DNA from: Nissolia schottii
Taxonomy: Eukaryota > Streptophyta > Magnoliopsida > Fabales > Fabaceae
Assembly (NCBI GenBank): GCA_003254905.1
Contig: QANU01097513.1
Coordinates: 1 to 64,000 of the forward strand
Length of the DNA: 64,000 nucleotides
Reading direction: 5' to 3'
A program made the position numbers and the translations under genes. The notes under the pieces were generated by a model, which ran no database searches, was not told where the DNA came from, and was given only the letters and a program-made list of their open reading frames with translations. Positions within the stretch are counted from its first letter, which is position 1. Each line of letters opens with the position of its first letter. Shown piece after piece: positions 23,501 to 35,237 of the stretch.

Positions 23501-26500
23501 GCAGGCATTATGGATTGAGCCCACCGCATTGAGTTTGATTGAAAAGTGTAATATAACAACATAATATTATATACTTGAATTAGGTGCCACATCAAAGGGT
23601 GCAATGGATGCTGCTAATATCTTAAAGCCTATGCTCAGTGGTGGACAGCTGCAATGCATAGGCGCGACAACATTGGACGAGTATCGAAAGTACATAGAAA
23701 AAGACGCAGCGCTGGAGCGTCGGTTCCAGCAGGTTTATGTGGACCCGCCAACTGTAAAAGACACCATTGTAATGCTAGAGGGACTTAGAGAAAAATACGA
23801 GCTGCATCACGGAGTTCGCATTTCTAACCATGCACTTCAGGAAGCTGCAATTATGTCAGATCGATACATACCTGGAAGATTTTTGCCTGACAAAGGTATT
23901 AATAATTGTTATTTTAAGATATCATTTAGATCAAATTCTTTAATTAGGTATTCACTATGAAGCATGGATACTCCTCGGATGTTTTTGTACCGTGTCGGAT
24001 CCATCGAGGACACCGCAGACAACGTATCCTAAAAGTGTCATGTTCTGTCACATTTTTTAATTGTGAATCTCACAATTATTATATGATAATTATATAATCT
24101 TAATATTTTTTAAGTAAAATATATTTATTTTATGATTATAATTTATTTTTTTTACTTTTGTTTATTAAGAAAGAAATATCAGATATGGAAGCAACTGAAT
24201 TCCGTTATTTAATATTATTTTTGAAGTTTTATTATATTACGTATCCTTACAGTATTGCATCTTATGATTTCAAAAATTTGTTGTGTCGTTAAATTCGTGT
24301 TGTGTAGTATTTGCATCACCTCTCATATCCATGCTTCTTAGGGTATTGACAACATTTTTTTTTCTTCTTCATAAAAGTAACACATAATTATTTTTTGCTT
24401 TACCTTATAGTTATGTTATTTGTACATAATTAAAAAGATATATGTCTTAAATCTTGACATCTTATCCAATCAAGGGTTGAAAAATATTAAAATACTTTGC
24501 CTTTTAAATTATATTCTTCGTACAAATCCGTAGTTAAAATCATAAGGGTGTTCGACTATATATGTTTTTGATACATTAACCCATGAAATATATTTGAAAC
24601 CACCTAATAATAATTGTTACTTTAAGATAACATTTAGATGAAATTCTTTAATTAGGTATTGACAGCATATTGTATTTTTTTAATGATGTTCATGATTGCG
24701 AGCTACTTGGAAATTGCAGCGATTGATCTGGTTGATGAAGCTGCTGCTAAACTGAAGATGGAAATGACTTCTAAACCTGCTGATCTCGATAAGATCGACA
24801 AGGAAATCTTGAAAAAAGAGATGGAGAAACTCTCTCTTGAGAATGAGAATAATGGCAGTGATTCTACACAGAGGCGAGAAAGGTTGGTAGATCTTGATAG
24901 AGAGATCTTTGACCTTAAAGTAAGGCAGGAGAAGTTGACCGATCAGTGGAATGATGAGAAGTCTGCAATGACACAAATGCATACCAGACAAAAATTGGTG
25001 AGTAATTGAGCATGTTTTCTTGATAGTTTTTTCATTCTCTGACCCAAAATCTTACTATAAGTGATAATATATAATTGTTTTATTTCTGTATTTCATAACA
25101 GCTGTCACTATCAATTTTTTTGGTACATTCACTCACAAATCAAATCAAATCACTTTGAATGCAGATAGATGACATGAATCTCAAGATTCAAGAGGCTGAG
25201 CGTGGATATGATCTCGCCTATGCTGCCGAGCTAGAGCGCACTAGGCAATCCTTGCAAAAAGACCTTGAGGAGTTAAGGACAAGAGATCGGAACTCTAGTC
25301 TGCTGAGGCAAGAAGTCACAGGAGAGGACATTGCCGAAATTGTAAGCAACTGGACCGGTATTCCGGTCACCAAACTCAAGCAACCTGATGACTACAAGTT
25401 GGTCGTCGAATCAGAAAGCGAGCTCCACAAGCGGGTCGTGGGACAAGACCATGCTGTGAAAGCAGTGGCCAGTGCCATCCAACGGTTGAGAGCCGGTCTC
25501 GCCGATCCCCGCCGCCCGATCGCCAGCTTCGTCTTTCTAGGCCCCACAGGGGTCGGAAAGACAGAGCTGGCGAAAACCGTTGCATCTTACCTTTTTCACA
25601 GGGAGGACGCGCTCGTGCGCATCGACATGAGCGAGTACACGGAGCCACACTCGTTCTCGAGGCTGATTGGCGCTCCGCCTGGGTACGTGGGCCACGACGA
25701 TCAGGCCGGACAGCTGACCGAGCCCGTNCTAGTGCTGGAGGAAGTTGCGCGCTCCTCCAACTTCTCGCCTGAGTTCATGAACCGTGTTGATGAGTGTATC
25801 GTGTTTCGGACTCTCACCGGTCCCCAAATAACTGAAATTGTCAAGTTAGAGGTAATCCGACTTCTTACTTACTAATTTCTTCTTCCTAGAAAGAAATGAT
25901 ACTATCACAACTCAATTTGATATTCTCATTCATAAAAGTGGGAGATCTATTATGGATGCGGCATCTATGTGAATGTAGTCGTCTAAGATAACATGTGTTC
26001 TTCTATTTTAAAAATATAAAAATTAACTTAAAAATTATTTTTAAACATGTTTATTATACTCTTTCCTTTTAGACATATGAAAATTAGTTAAAAAGTTATT
26101 TTAAGACAAAGACAATTTAATGTTTCCGTTTATTTCTTTAAACATGTTTTTGTCTCCACTATCTTAGCGAACCTTGCTAAACACTATCTAAGGGTAGTTA
26201 AAGTAAGTTGTCACGATAACATGATTTAATAGTCTTGATCAATCGCAATTAAAAACATATTAGGATAAAATGCAATTTTGCTCATGATTTAGAGTGGAGT
26301 GCAATTTTGATATACGGTTTGTGGAAATTATCCCATGTTTAATTAATATATATGCGAGAGTTGAGAAAGTTATTGTCAAGTTCATTAAGCCTTCTAACAT
26401 GATTTGCAAGGGTAATGATAATATTGAATTGTATCTCAGTTGAAGCAAGTGGAGCAGAGAATCGAATCTAATACCAAGATAAAAATGCAAGTGACGGATG

Positions 26501-26709
26501 ATGCTATAGAAGATCTTGCGAGGTGGGGGTATGAGACCAAGTATGGTGCTAGGCCACTGAAGCGAGCGATTCAGCAGAATATTGTGGATAAACTTGCCCC
26601 TCTCATTCTAAATGGTGGATTTAAGGAGGGTGACACAATTTCAATAGACAGAGGTCCTACAACATCATCCCTTATGATCCCAATGCTTTCTTTTAAGAAG
26701 CTAGCTTGA
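20507..26709 (+). CDS. ClpB-like (HSP100) chaperone, copy 2, 5'-incomplete
   Basis: Seven exons, 20507-20705, 22225-22279, 22935-23085, 23584-23895, 24720-24997, 25165-25851 and 26440-26709, join with GT-AG borders and consistent phase. They encode NBD1 (Walker A GEPGVGKT, pore loop EYRG, Walker [10 protein letters not shown]), the coiled M domain, and NBD2 (GPTGVGKT, arginine-finger FMNRVD), ending LSFKKLA. Overall resemblance is to plastid and mitochondrial ClpB3/ClpB4 rather than cytosolic HSP101. About 649 residues are visible. A single N at 25728 replaces about 223 bp that copy 1 has, which would include the NBD2 Walker B and sensor. The first visible exon starts at [16 protein letters not shown]; transit peptide and Clp_N domain, about 240-260 residues in the family, were not found. 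NBD1 has VRAG where copy 1 has VGAG. It may be a truncated gene or a recent pseudogene. Confidence 0.82.
23896..24660 (+). repeat. Intron segment duplicated around the inserted element
   Basis: The intron sequence ATAATTGTTA to AATTCTTTAATTAGGTATT occurs at about 23899-23951 and again at about 24607-24659, while copy 1 has it once (about 6267-6319). The 23955-24340 element plus about 260 bp lies between the repeats, so a local duplication accompanied or followed the insertion. Confidence 0.7.
23955..24340. mobile_element. TIR element (MITE-like) in a ClpB copy 2 intron
   Basis: The ends TATGAAGCATGGATA and, on the opposite strand, TAAGAAGCATGGATA form terminal inverted repeats around roughly 385 bp of AT-rich DNA. 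Flanks AGGTATTCA (23946-23954) and GGGTATTGA (24341-24349) look like a target-site duplication of 8-9 bp with mismatches. The corresponding copy 1 intron lacks it. Confidence 0.65.
25728..25728. other. Assembly gap inside the ClpB copy 2 NBD2 exon
   Basis: A single N lies between GAGCCCGT and CTAGTGCTGG. In copy 1 these are 223 bp apart (7341-7563). The missing part codes the NBD2 Walker B ([11 protein letters not shown]) and sensor 1 (IMTSNVGS). Confidence 0.85.
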
Positions 26710-27188
26710 AACACTGAATTTATACAAAATTACATTCTTTACTTGAATAACATTTTGAAACTTCTCATTTCTTTTACTGCAACCTATATTTTTTCTACGT
26801 GTGCTTGGTGTTTGTAATTTGTGTGTATGCTTAATGTTAATGGTTTGGGTAAAACTCTTATAAAAGCCAAAGGAAGCACTGGTTATGCAAATGCTTGTGT
26901 GATGCACGTTTGTAATAAATGCAATATTGTTTTATTCCCTGACAAACAATATAAATTTTATTTTACAGTAATAGTCTAATTACATTCTTTTATATGTGCA
27001 TTACTCTTTAAGTAAGAGTGTTTAAATTCAATCCAATCTAATCAAAATCACTAAAGCAATAAAAATTTGAAAACCAATCAAAATCGCAAAAATTTAAATG
27101 TCATTGGATCTTGTTTTTTTAAAAAAACTGAAATTAGATTTTGGATTTAGTTTTCAAAACTAATCTAATCCAATTCAAACCAAAAATA
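26710..27188 (+). other. ClpB copy 2 3' flank
   Basis: 26730-26960 (ACTTGAATAACATTTTG to AATGCAATATTGTTTTAT) is shared with the 3' flanks at about 8860-9070, 12225-12440 and 30700-30905, so it marks the same locus end four times. It probably holds the 3' UTR and an AATAAATGC polyadenylation-like signal. The rest is AT-rich and unremarkable. Confidence 0.7.
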
Positions 27189-28820
27189 TCATATAATACT
27201 AAAAAAAATGTGAAATATAGATGAATTTTGTAGATAGATAATTTTTGTCTATAATACAAACAGATATTCTTTATTTATAGATGAAATTTTTGTTTGAAAT
27301 TAAAAACTAAGATTTACGTTTTCAATTAAATTTACACACAAATTTAGAAACAAATATTCATCTAAATAATTTTATATGTAAATATAAAAAAAATATTTTA
27401 TACTTACATATGGCAGTTTTTGTCCATAACTATTTTTATTAGTTATAAAAAAAATTTGTATGTAATTATTAAAATTTTTAATTTGTTATAAACAAAAATT
27501 TTCGTCTGTAAATATTTAATTTTTAAAATATTTTATTCTTATTTACCGTTTCCGTCTGTAACTTTTCTTTTTCTAACATTCTTTCCCAAATCTCTTGTTC
27601 CTCCGCCAGAGGTTGGTGGATAGGAACTCGGAAACGACGACGTCGGGGGCCTCGAAGCGCACTGATATTTATACTGAAATGTAACCTGCTTTCAGTTTAA
27701 AGGTAAAATAGGTGCTAGAGAGCAATGATGAAGGGCATGTCGATCGTTGCTACTTGACGTAATCCTAATGCATCAACTGGGCTTATCAATCTGAAAGATA
27801 TATATTTGCTGACTGTTGAAAGTTCAATTGAGGTCATTCCTTTCCCTTAACTGTAATAAATTAGATAATTATATTAATAAATATGTAATTTAATAAATTT
27901 TAAATTTTAATTTAATAAATAATTTTTGTAATTTATAAATATGTAGAAATTTATATTTAATAACTAATTAACTATTTATTTAATTAATATTAAAATATTA
28001 AATAAAAATTAAACAATTAAATTGTATAAGACAATAATAGTAATAACAAGATAAATTTAATATTTAAAATTTTCAAATAATTACAAATCGCAGCTAGTTT
28101 TACGATGAAAGGTAAACACTATCATCGTCGTTTTCAAAATTTAACTAGTCGTCAAAATCATCTTCTTCTTCTTCCTCCCCATCATTGTCGACATCATCAG
28201 TTGAATGTTGATAAAGGTTAGAAAGTTGAAGTATTTCTAGTTTGTTGTTTGTAGCTAACAATGTGTTCGTATTTGTTGTCTGAGCAATTATTGTTGAAGG
28301 GATTGGGTTTGGCACTTGATATGGTTGATCATATGACAATTGCTTCGCTGATTGCATGTCATCCAACTCAATTCGACCACTTAGTTTGCTTTTGATCATA
28401 ACTTTCCAGCTTGATTGAGTAGCTCTTGCAGGATGGCTAGCGTAATAAACTTGTTTGGCTCTTTCAGCAACGATGAATGGATTATATCGCATATATCGCC
28501 TTTCAGGATTAATCTCAGTAACGTTGTAATCCGGATGAGTCCATGTTCCATTCGGGAAAGGATCGTACAAATCACAGCAGAAAAGTATAACGCAATTAGA
28601 TGAGTCATCATGTGCATATTCTAATACAAGAATTTTTTTTTTAACCACTCCATACCAATCTTCATCATTATTAGAATATTCATCATTGACACAAATACCA
28701 CAATTGTCTGTCTTTTGAATAGCTGTCCATTTAGATGTGTGAAACTTTATCTATTAACAAAATAAATAGGTCAACTAATTGCTTTGGTCATTGGTCCTCA
28801 TGTCAAACTCATCATGTTAA
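27189..28820 (-). mobile_element. CACTA (En/Spm)-type transposon remnant
   Basis: The block lies between the ClpB copy 2 flank and the truncated start of copy 3, and carries a minus-strand DUF4216-like coding segment (28145-28750). Upstream of that, 27200-27600 has repeated short motifs such as TTTCGTCTGTAA and CCGTCTGTAAC, like subterminal repeats, and a degenerate terminus ACTAAAAAAAATG near 27199 that could derive from a CACTA end. Exact boundaries are inferred. 27660-28130 is AT-rich filler. Confidence 0.55.
28145..28750 (-). pseudogene. DUF4216-like C-terminal part of a CACTA transposon protein
   Basis: Read from an acceptor (TTAATAG on the minus strand) at 28750, about 201 codons run open to TAG 28147-28145. 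The peptide starts IKFHTSKWTAIQKTDNCG, contains YDPFPNGTWTHPDYNVTEIN and PFIVAERAKQVYYASHP, the DUF4216 pattern found in plant En/Spm transposon proteins, and ends in an acidic EEEEEDDFDD tail. No transposase catalytic domain is present here, so it is a fragment of a longer transposon gene. DUF4216 has no firmly known biochemical role. Confidence 0.8.
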
Positions 28821-28821
28821 A

Positions 28822-30650
28822 AAGGTTAGCAGGTCTTGATAAAGAGATCTTTGACCTTAAATTGAGGCCGGAAAAGCTGACTAATAACTGGAATGATGAA
28901 AAATTCGTAATGACACAAATGCATACCATAAAAAAAATTGGTGAGTAAATTATACAGGGTTTTTTTTTTAATTAAAATTTAATTAAGTAAAGAGAAGACG
29001 TAAAAATTTTCAACCTCTAAGAATTTTTTTTTAATTAATTAATTTATTTATAACCACAAGACGCTCGCTTGTAAGAGCTTTTCTTTAAAAGTATTTTTCA
29101 TTCTTTCTAACCCAAAATCATTCCTATTAAACCATCGAGCAATTAACCAGGTAAAGCTAGATGCTCAAACGTACCTAGTATTCATCATTTGTCATATGAT
29201 ATTTACACATCACAAGTACATACTTGATGAATTGATTTTAGCCTAAAAATTTAATCTTGTTGGATCATTCTAGTTTGGAATAAATTTTATTATAGCATAT
29301 AATTGTGAGAGTGGAAGAAGTAAATCTGGTTATAAAACTATACATAGATGATCAAGTGAAAGTTTGTTAGATATCACATGATCATTTATATGAATTTATG
29401 TTCTAATATTGAACATTCACGTAAGATTTAATGATCACTGTATGCTCATTTCATTTTCACATATAACCACTTCTCTCACTTGAGTTATAAATACTATCAC
29501 GAGAGAACATGTTTAATAGAGCATGTTCAATAGAAGAGTGAAATGAACAAATCTTAATACCATAAATCTACACATAAATGATCAAGATGTGCGACTTTTT
29601 GAGTGATTATGTAACAACTAAATAAGTTTTGATCTTGACGGTGATAATTGGTATATCTTTCTATGCAGATAGATGACATGAATGTCAAGATTCAAGAGGC
29701 TGAGAGCGTCAATACTATCTTCATGATGCTGCTGTGTTAGGTCGCACTAGGCAGTCCTTGCAACAAGACCTTGAAGATTTAGAGAGGAAGCTAAGTAGTG
29801 ATAACAAGGACTCTAGGGTTTCCCCTCTCCTGCTGAGACAGGAAGTTACAAGAGAGGATATTGCTGAAATTGTAAGCAGCTGGACTGGTATATATACCCC
29901 TCTCTAAACTCAAACAATCAGACAAGGATAAGTTGTTGGATTCAGAAAACGAGCTCCGTATGCGTGTTGTCGGACAAGGACAGTAGCCTACCGTGTTCTA
30001 TACCTGGGATAAAAGAGGCGGACATGAGATACAGAGACAAAAAAGGATATAAATTTTCTTTGTCTCGATCTCGAGTACCAAACATAGTCAAATAATTCAT
30101 TTTTCTCTCCCACGTATATATGCGTGCAAATCGTATACATATTTGAATAAAATATTACTGTCTCAGGCTTATTTGAAAACGGAGCTGGCCAAAGCAGTGG
30201 CTTACTACCTACTTGTTCAACAAGGAACGACACTCCTATTCTGTAATTTTGGTGGCACCCGGATGTTTTGGATGATTTTACCATCAAATGTTGGATCTGA
30301 CAAGGTTCTCAATGTGAAGGCCTGAAGAAGGAATTATTGGAGGAGCTTGCACACTTTCGGTCTGAGTTCATAAACCTTGTTGATGACTTTATTGTGTTCC
30401 ACCCGATATTTCTCTTATGTTTTGATGTTAAATGGTATTACACACCCTTCGTTTCACTCTATGTTGTTTTTATTTAATTATCACCTCAGTTGAAGCAAGC
30501 ACAATACCAAGATATCAAGATATCCAAGATGATGGGGGGCACAAGCGTGACTACGGTGCTTGCTAGGCCGGTCAAGCTTGGTTTTAGGAATATACTGCAT
30601 TCCCTCAACCAAAGCTTTCTTTTAAAAAACTTGAAGCTGGTTCAACTTCA
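28822..30650 (+). pseudogene. ClpB-like copy 3, decayed remnant
   Basis: Similarity to copies 1 and 2 begins abruptly inside the M-domain exon (28822: GLDKEIFDLK, EKLTNNWNDE), directly after the CACTA remnant. It continues at 29670 (IDDMNVKIQEAE, then a frameshift), [14 protein letters not shown] near 29850, a broken NBD2 start, and short pieces around 30175-30400 (TELAKAVAYYL, PSNVGSDKVL, FRSEFINLVDDFIVF) and 30487-30650 (LKQAQYQD; TKAFF-like tail). Frameshifts, stops, loss of both Walker motifs of NBD2 and an inserted MITE-like block at about 29985-30165 show that it is dead. The 3' flank matches the other copies to about 30920. Confidence 0.85.
29985..30168. mobile_element. MITE-like insertion in ClpB copy 3
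   Basis: Between the NBD2 start (RMRVVGQGQ) and the fragment TELAKAVAYYL lies about 180 bp without similarity to the other copies. It contains GATACAGAGACAAAAAA and TTTGTCTCGATCTCGAGTACC, partly self-complementary and similar in flavour to the block at 19459-19615. Ends and family are uncertain. Confidence 0.4.
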
Positions 30651-30659
30651 ACAACTCTC

Positions 30660-31813
30660 CAAAATTGAGTTGGTGAGCACTGCATTATACAAAATAACTT
30701 TTGTCTTTACTTGGAGAGCATTATGGAACTTTTCATGCCGTTTACAGCAACTTGTACTTTCCTATGTGTGCTTGGTTTTTGTAATTTGTGTGTAAACTTA
30801 CTGGTAACTTTTTCGGTAAAACTCTAATAAAAGATAAAGGAAATATTTGTTATGCAATGGTTGCTCACGCACACGTTTGTAATAAATGCAATATTGTTTT
30901 ATAACTGTAATACTATCATGGGCCTAGCTAGTACCTCTTTATCTATCTATATCTTAAAAAATTCATGTTTCATCAACAATAAAAGTGAACAACAAAGTAT
31001 AGACACGGTACAAAATACATTTAGAGTTAGTGCACATGAGTTTTATATAATTATTGTATTCTAAGACAATTTCGTTTTGTTATATTTTGTATATTATCCA
31101 TGTATTGTCTATTTTTATTGTTCACGTAGCATTTCTCATCTTAAAATTAGCAATGATATTCACTGTTAAGTTCATTATTACGGGTTTCTAACTTATGTAT
31201 GGATCTAAAAAATAAAAAATACAATATTATGGTGATATTTAATGATTTATATTTGTATGGCTTTGATTTTAAAATTGAAATTCAAAGTGTCAGATATTTT
31301 ATCCCTCTTCTAAAATTATAATTGCCTAGCGACATTTAATTTAAAGCAACATTTTATAAATATGGCCAAAAGTAAATCTTAAAATTCACTCTACTTGTAT
31401 AAATGTAAATCTTTAAATATCACCATAATGTTATAATTTTTGTTATTTTAACATATGACAACAATTTTCTCATTAATTGATGAGGTGAGACTTATATACA
31501 AGACAAATAACAAAGAAATGACGAAAAATTACATTTGTCTCTGCATAACAACATAATCACTTGAGAAGATAAATTCATTAGTGTCTTGGTTCCTGAATCT
31601 CTGTCATGAGGTATTTGTACTTCTTGTCCCCATCTGGGGTCCCAAATTGATAGATACATACAAGACAAAAATAAACGATGAAATGCAAACTAAATCCACA
31701 TATATTAATTTTTTATTTACAAAATCCATATATATCATGTCACATATTTCATCACAGTCAAAGTCGACAATATTGTACATGTTTGATAAGGTGTAAAAAC
31801 TTTATCACCTCTC
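30660..31813. other. Intergenic region
   Basis: 30700-30920 is the ClpB-type 3' flank. The remainder is AT-rich with scattered short reading frames and no recognised gene or RNA. 31797-31813 adjoins the GH5 gene 3' end. Confidence 0.6.
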
Positions 31814-34800
31814 TCACGCTTCTAGTAGGGTCCACCATCGTACATTTGTTGTGACAAGCTGAAACCACTGGCTTTGAGGGTTGTCCAAACAAGTTGGAGC
31901 ATCATCCACACAAATGCATTTCTTTGTGACAATCTTAGATGAAGTGGGAGACTCCCTTTGCAAGCATAAGGTGTTGCCATGCCTATCAATGGTACTCCAA
32001 TGAAGATTGGTTGCTGACAAGGCCTTCCAAAAACTCTCCTTGCTGGCACAATCATTTGAGAGAATTGCTGGAGATCCATCACCAATTGCTTTTATGCAAT
32101 TACCACCTTTAACCAATTGGATTTGTTGCCCTTCTTGGGTCCACCTATTTGGGCCCCCACAATCACCCAATTCAAGTTCATCGTTCTTGTTCACTTTCAC
32201 ACATTGCCCACTTAGTGGGTGATACATTATGGAGGACTTGTTGGAGTTTGAACTTGGATCTGAAATTAAAAATGTAAGGACTAGTTGCTTGAGTATCTTT
32301 ATGTTAAGATGTATCGACATACAAAATGTAGATATGTGACATGTTATTTGTAACATTTTATAAGCTAAACTAATGCACTGTATAGACAATGATGAAAAAA
32401 TGTGTTGCATAGACGGCTATTTTAAGCATAACTCAAATACTTAGTTTTCAATCTGAATAAAAATTGTAAAACTAATTATAAATATCTACAAAAACAAAAT
32501 TCTTTTGTGTGTGCATGTAGAGTTTTTTACTACTTTGCATTTGTTGGTAAAACTAGATTCCAAAATATCACACTTTTAAAATTATTTACCAAACTGCTTA
32601 TGTTTAGTATATCATGACACTTTTTTTAAAACGTGGCATTTTATAAGTATCACGTTGTACTTAAAAAAAAAAGAGTGGTTTCGTAAAAGTTTAGAAGGTG
32701 TGCCATCTTGGTAATTAATTTTACTAACGAGGGCAAAGTTGTAAAGAAAACTGTGCATATATGTAACAAAAAATTGCTTGCTAAATTGAAGGGCATACCT
32801 TGAAGCTTCTTTTGCACAAGTTGAAGTCTTTGGGTGAGTTGTGGATATCTAAGACTCTCAAAATCATACATCCAAATGCCATAAGACTCATCCACAGTGT
32901 TGTTCTTCTCTCTAACATAGTACCCACCTTGTGCAGCCCACAGGGCCCAATCCAAGTCCACCCCAGCAAGGTAGGCCAACATGCATGACATGAATCTGTG
33001 GTTCTTCTCATCCGTATGGGCCATGTCCATCCCAANTAAAAATGTAAGGACTTGTTGCTTGAGTATCTTTATGTTAAGATGTATCGACATACAAAATGTA
33101 GATATATGACATGTTATTTGTAACATTTTATAAGCCAAACTAATGCACTGTATAGACAATGGTGAAAAAATGTGTTGCATAGATGGCTAGTTTAAGCATA
33201 ACTCAAATACTTAGTTTTCAATCTGAATAAAAATTGTAAAAGTAATTATAAATATCTACAAAAACAAAATTCTTTTGTGTGTGCATATAGAGTTTTTTTT
33301 ACTACTCTGCATTTGTTGGTAAAACTAGATACCAAAATATCACACTTTCAAAATTATTTACCAAAATGCTTATGTTTAGTATATCATGACACTTTTTTTA
33401 AAACGTGGCATTTTATAAGTATCACGTTGTGCTTAAAAAAAAAAGAGTGATTTCGTAAAAAGTTTAGAAGGTGTGCCATCTTGGTAATAAATTTTACTAA
33501 CGAGGGCAAAGTTGTAAAGAAAACTGTGCATATATGCAACAAATATTGCTTGCTAAATTGAAGGGCATACCTTGAAGCTTCTTTTGCACAAGTTGAAGTC
33601 TTTGGGTGAGTTGTGGATATCTAAGACTCTCAAAATCATACATCCAAATGCCATAAGACTCATCCACAGTGNCATATATGTAACAAAAAATTGCTTGCTA
33701 AATTGAAGGGCATACCTTGAAGCTTCTTTTGCACAAGTTGAAGTCTTTGGGTGAGTTGTGGATATCTAAGACTCTCAAAATCATACATCCAAATGCCATA
33801 AGACTCATCCACAGTGTTGTTCTTCTCTCTAACATAGTACCCACCTTGTGCAGCCCACAGGGCCCAATCCAAGTCCACCCCAGCAAGGTAGGCCAACATG
33901 CATGACATGAATCTGTGGTTCTTCTCATCCGTATGGGCCATGTCCATCCCAAATTCACTCATCACCAATGGAGCTGGGTTTGGACCACTCATAAGAAAGC
34001 CAGCTCGGTCATTCAAACCCTTCATGATTCTGCCACACAATTGGTTCACTGGCTTCTTGATCCAATCATCTGGTGACCCTGATGACCATGAAGAATGTAC
34101 CTCGTACACCAACTTGTTTCCTATGTCAATGTTTAGAGGCCTTGCCCTCAAGAAGCTCAAATCGGTGTCGAAGTTGAAGCCAGAGACAAACACTAGAACA
34201 TTTGGATTTGCTTTGTGGACTATTGTTGCTCCTTGGCTCATGTACTTGTACCAATCCTTTTGATTTTGACGTGGTCCCCTCAATTCATTTCTCAACCCAA
34301 TTGCCACCACCTATAGAGAAAAAGTTAACAAACATTTGATTATTATCCATTTGTAATATACTCATCCACTATCTGTGGTAAACATATTTTCTTGTAAATT
34401 TATTTGTACCATGTATATATTCCTATGTCGAGAAACGATTAGACGACAACTAGGCATCAATTGAGATTGTATTTTGATTATTTATACAGTGACATTTTAG
34501 ATTATAGTATAAGTCTTGTCACTATCTAAAACTAAAATGTCATCTACAAATGAGTAGCGCATAATGTACTCCATTGAAATAATAAATCTAATAATTTCAC
34601 CACCTTTATTTGCTAATTAAGTGAACAACCTATAAATAAAGTATAGATTACTCTATGGTACCTGAGACTTTCCTTTGACACGATTGGCTACCATGGAAAG
34701 CCCTTGAAGCCATTCCTCAGGGTGGAAGTGTGAGTCTCCAAAGAATCCATTCCCATCATTGTTGTCACAACACCATTGAGGGTCACTAACATGGTTATCA

Positions 34801-35237
34801 GCGACCACCATCACACGTTGTCTCCCAAACTCATCAACCACAGCATCAAAGGCTTCCACAAGGGTCACATTCTCCATAGAAGGGTTGTAAACCCTAATGC
34901 TTAGCCTAACACCCTTCAGCCTCAATGAGTTCAAAGTTTCTCCCACTTTTTTATTGGCATAGCGTGTGAACATGTGTGTTGCCCACGTGTAACGAACACA
35001 ATTGAAGCCAAGTCTCTTGATTTCACTTACAATATCCTTTAAGGGTCTAATGCTAAGTCCTTCCACCACCATTGCATTGAGGTGGCTTGACCAATTCACA
35101 CAATGAAGCTTCACCCTTTTCCCTGACTCATCAACTATCCATCTATTGTTGGTTGAGAGGGGGAGAGAATTCGAATGTGATGCAAAAAGAGAAATTGCAA
35201 ACAATAAGATGATCAAACACAAAGGTTTTCCCATCAT
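31814..35237 (-). CDS. Secreted GH5 glycosyl hydrolase with ricin-like C terminus
   Basis: Three exons on the minus strand, 35237-34662, 34310-33716 and 32259-31814, join in frame to 538 residues, the usual size of plant GH5 (cellulase-type) proteins. The preferred start MMGKPLCLIILLFAISLF gives a signal peptide; an upstream ATG at 35330 would bury it. The catalytic acid/base is Glu about 201 in GLRNELRG and the nucleophile Glu about 311 in LVMSEFGMD. WCCDNNDGNGFFGD precedes. The C-terminal 150 residues (SGQCVKVNKNDELELGDC, NTLCLQ) resemble a ricin-B-like lectin domain. It probably acts on beta-linked cell-wall glycans outside the cell; the exact substrate is not shown. Between exons 2 and 3 the text carries an extra partial exon 2 twice (32805-33035 and 33570-33671) because of unmerged contigs. 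Confidence 0.87.
32756..33952 (-). repeat. Overlapping contig pieces within the GH5 gene
   Basis: N at 33036 and N at 33672 bound a 635-bp piece (33037-33671) that repeats 32267-32901 with several differences. 32756-33035 is repeated, apparently without change, at 33673-33952. Thus the first and third pieces overlap and belong together, and the middle piece is a diverged allele or paralogue placed between them. Removing 33036-33952 restores one exon 2 and one intron. Confidence 0.82.

Noticed and set aside
32650-33180. A second independent GH5-like gene on the minus strand
   Set aside because: It is a frame crossing N 33036 that joins intron and exon pieces of the same gene; explained by unmerged contigs.
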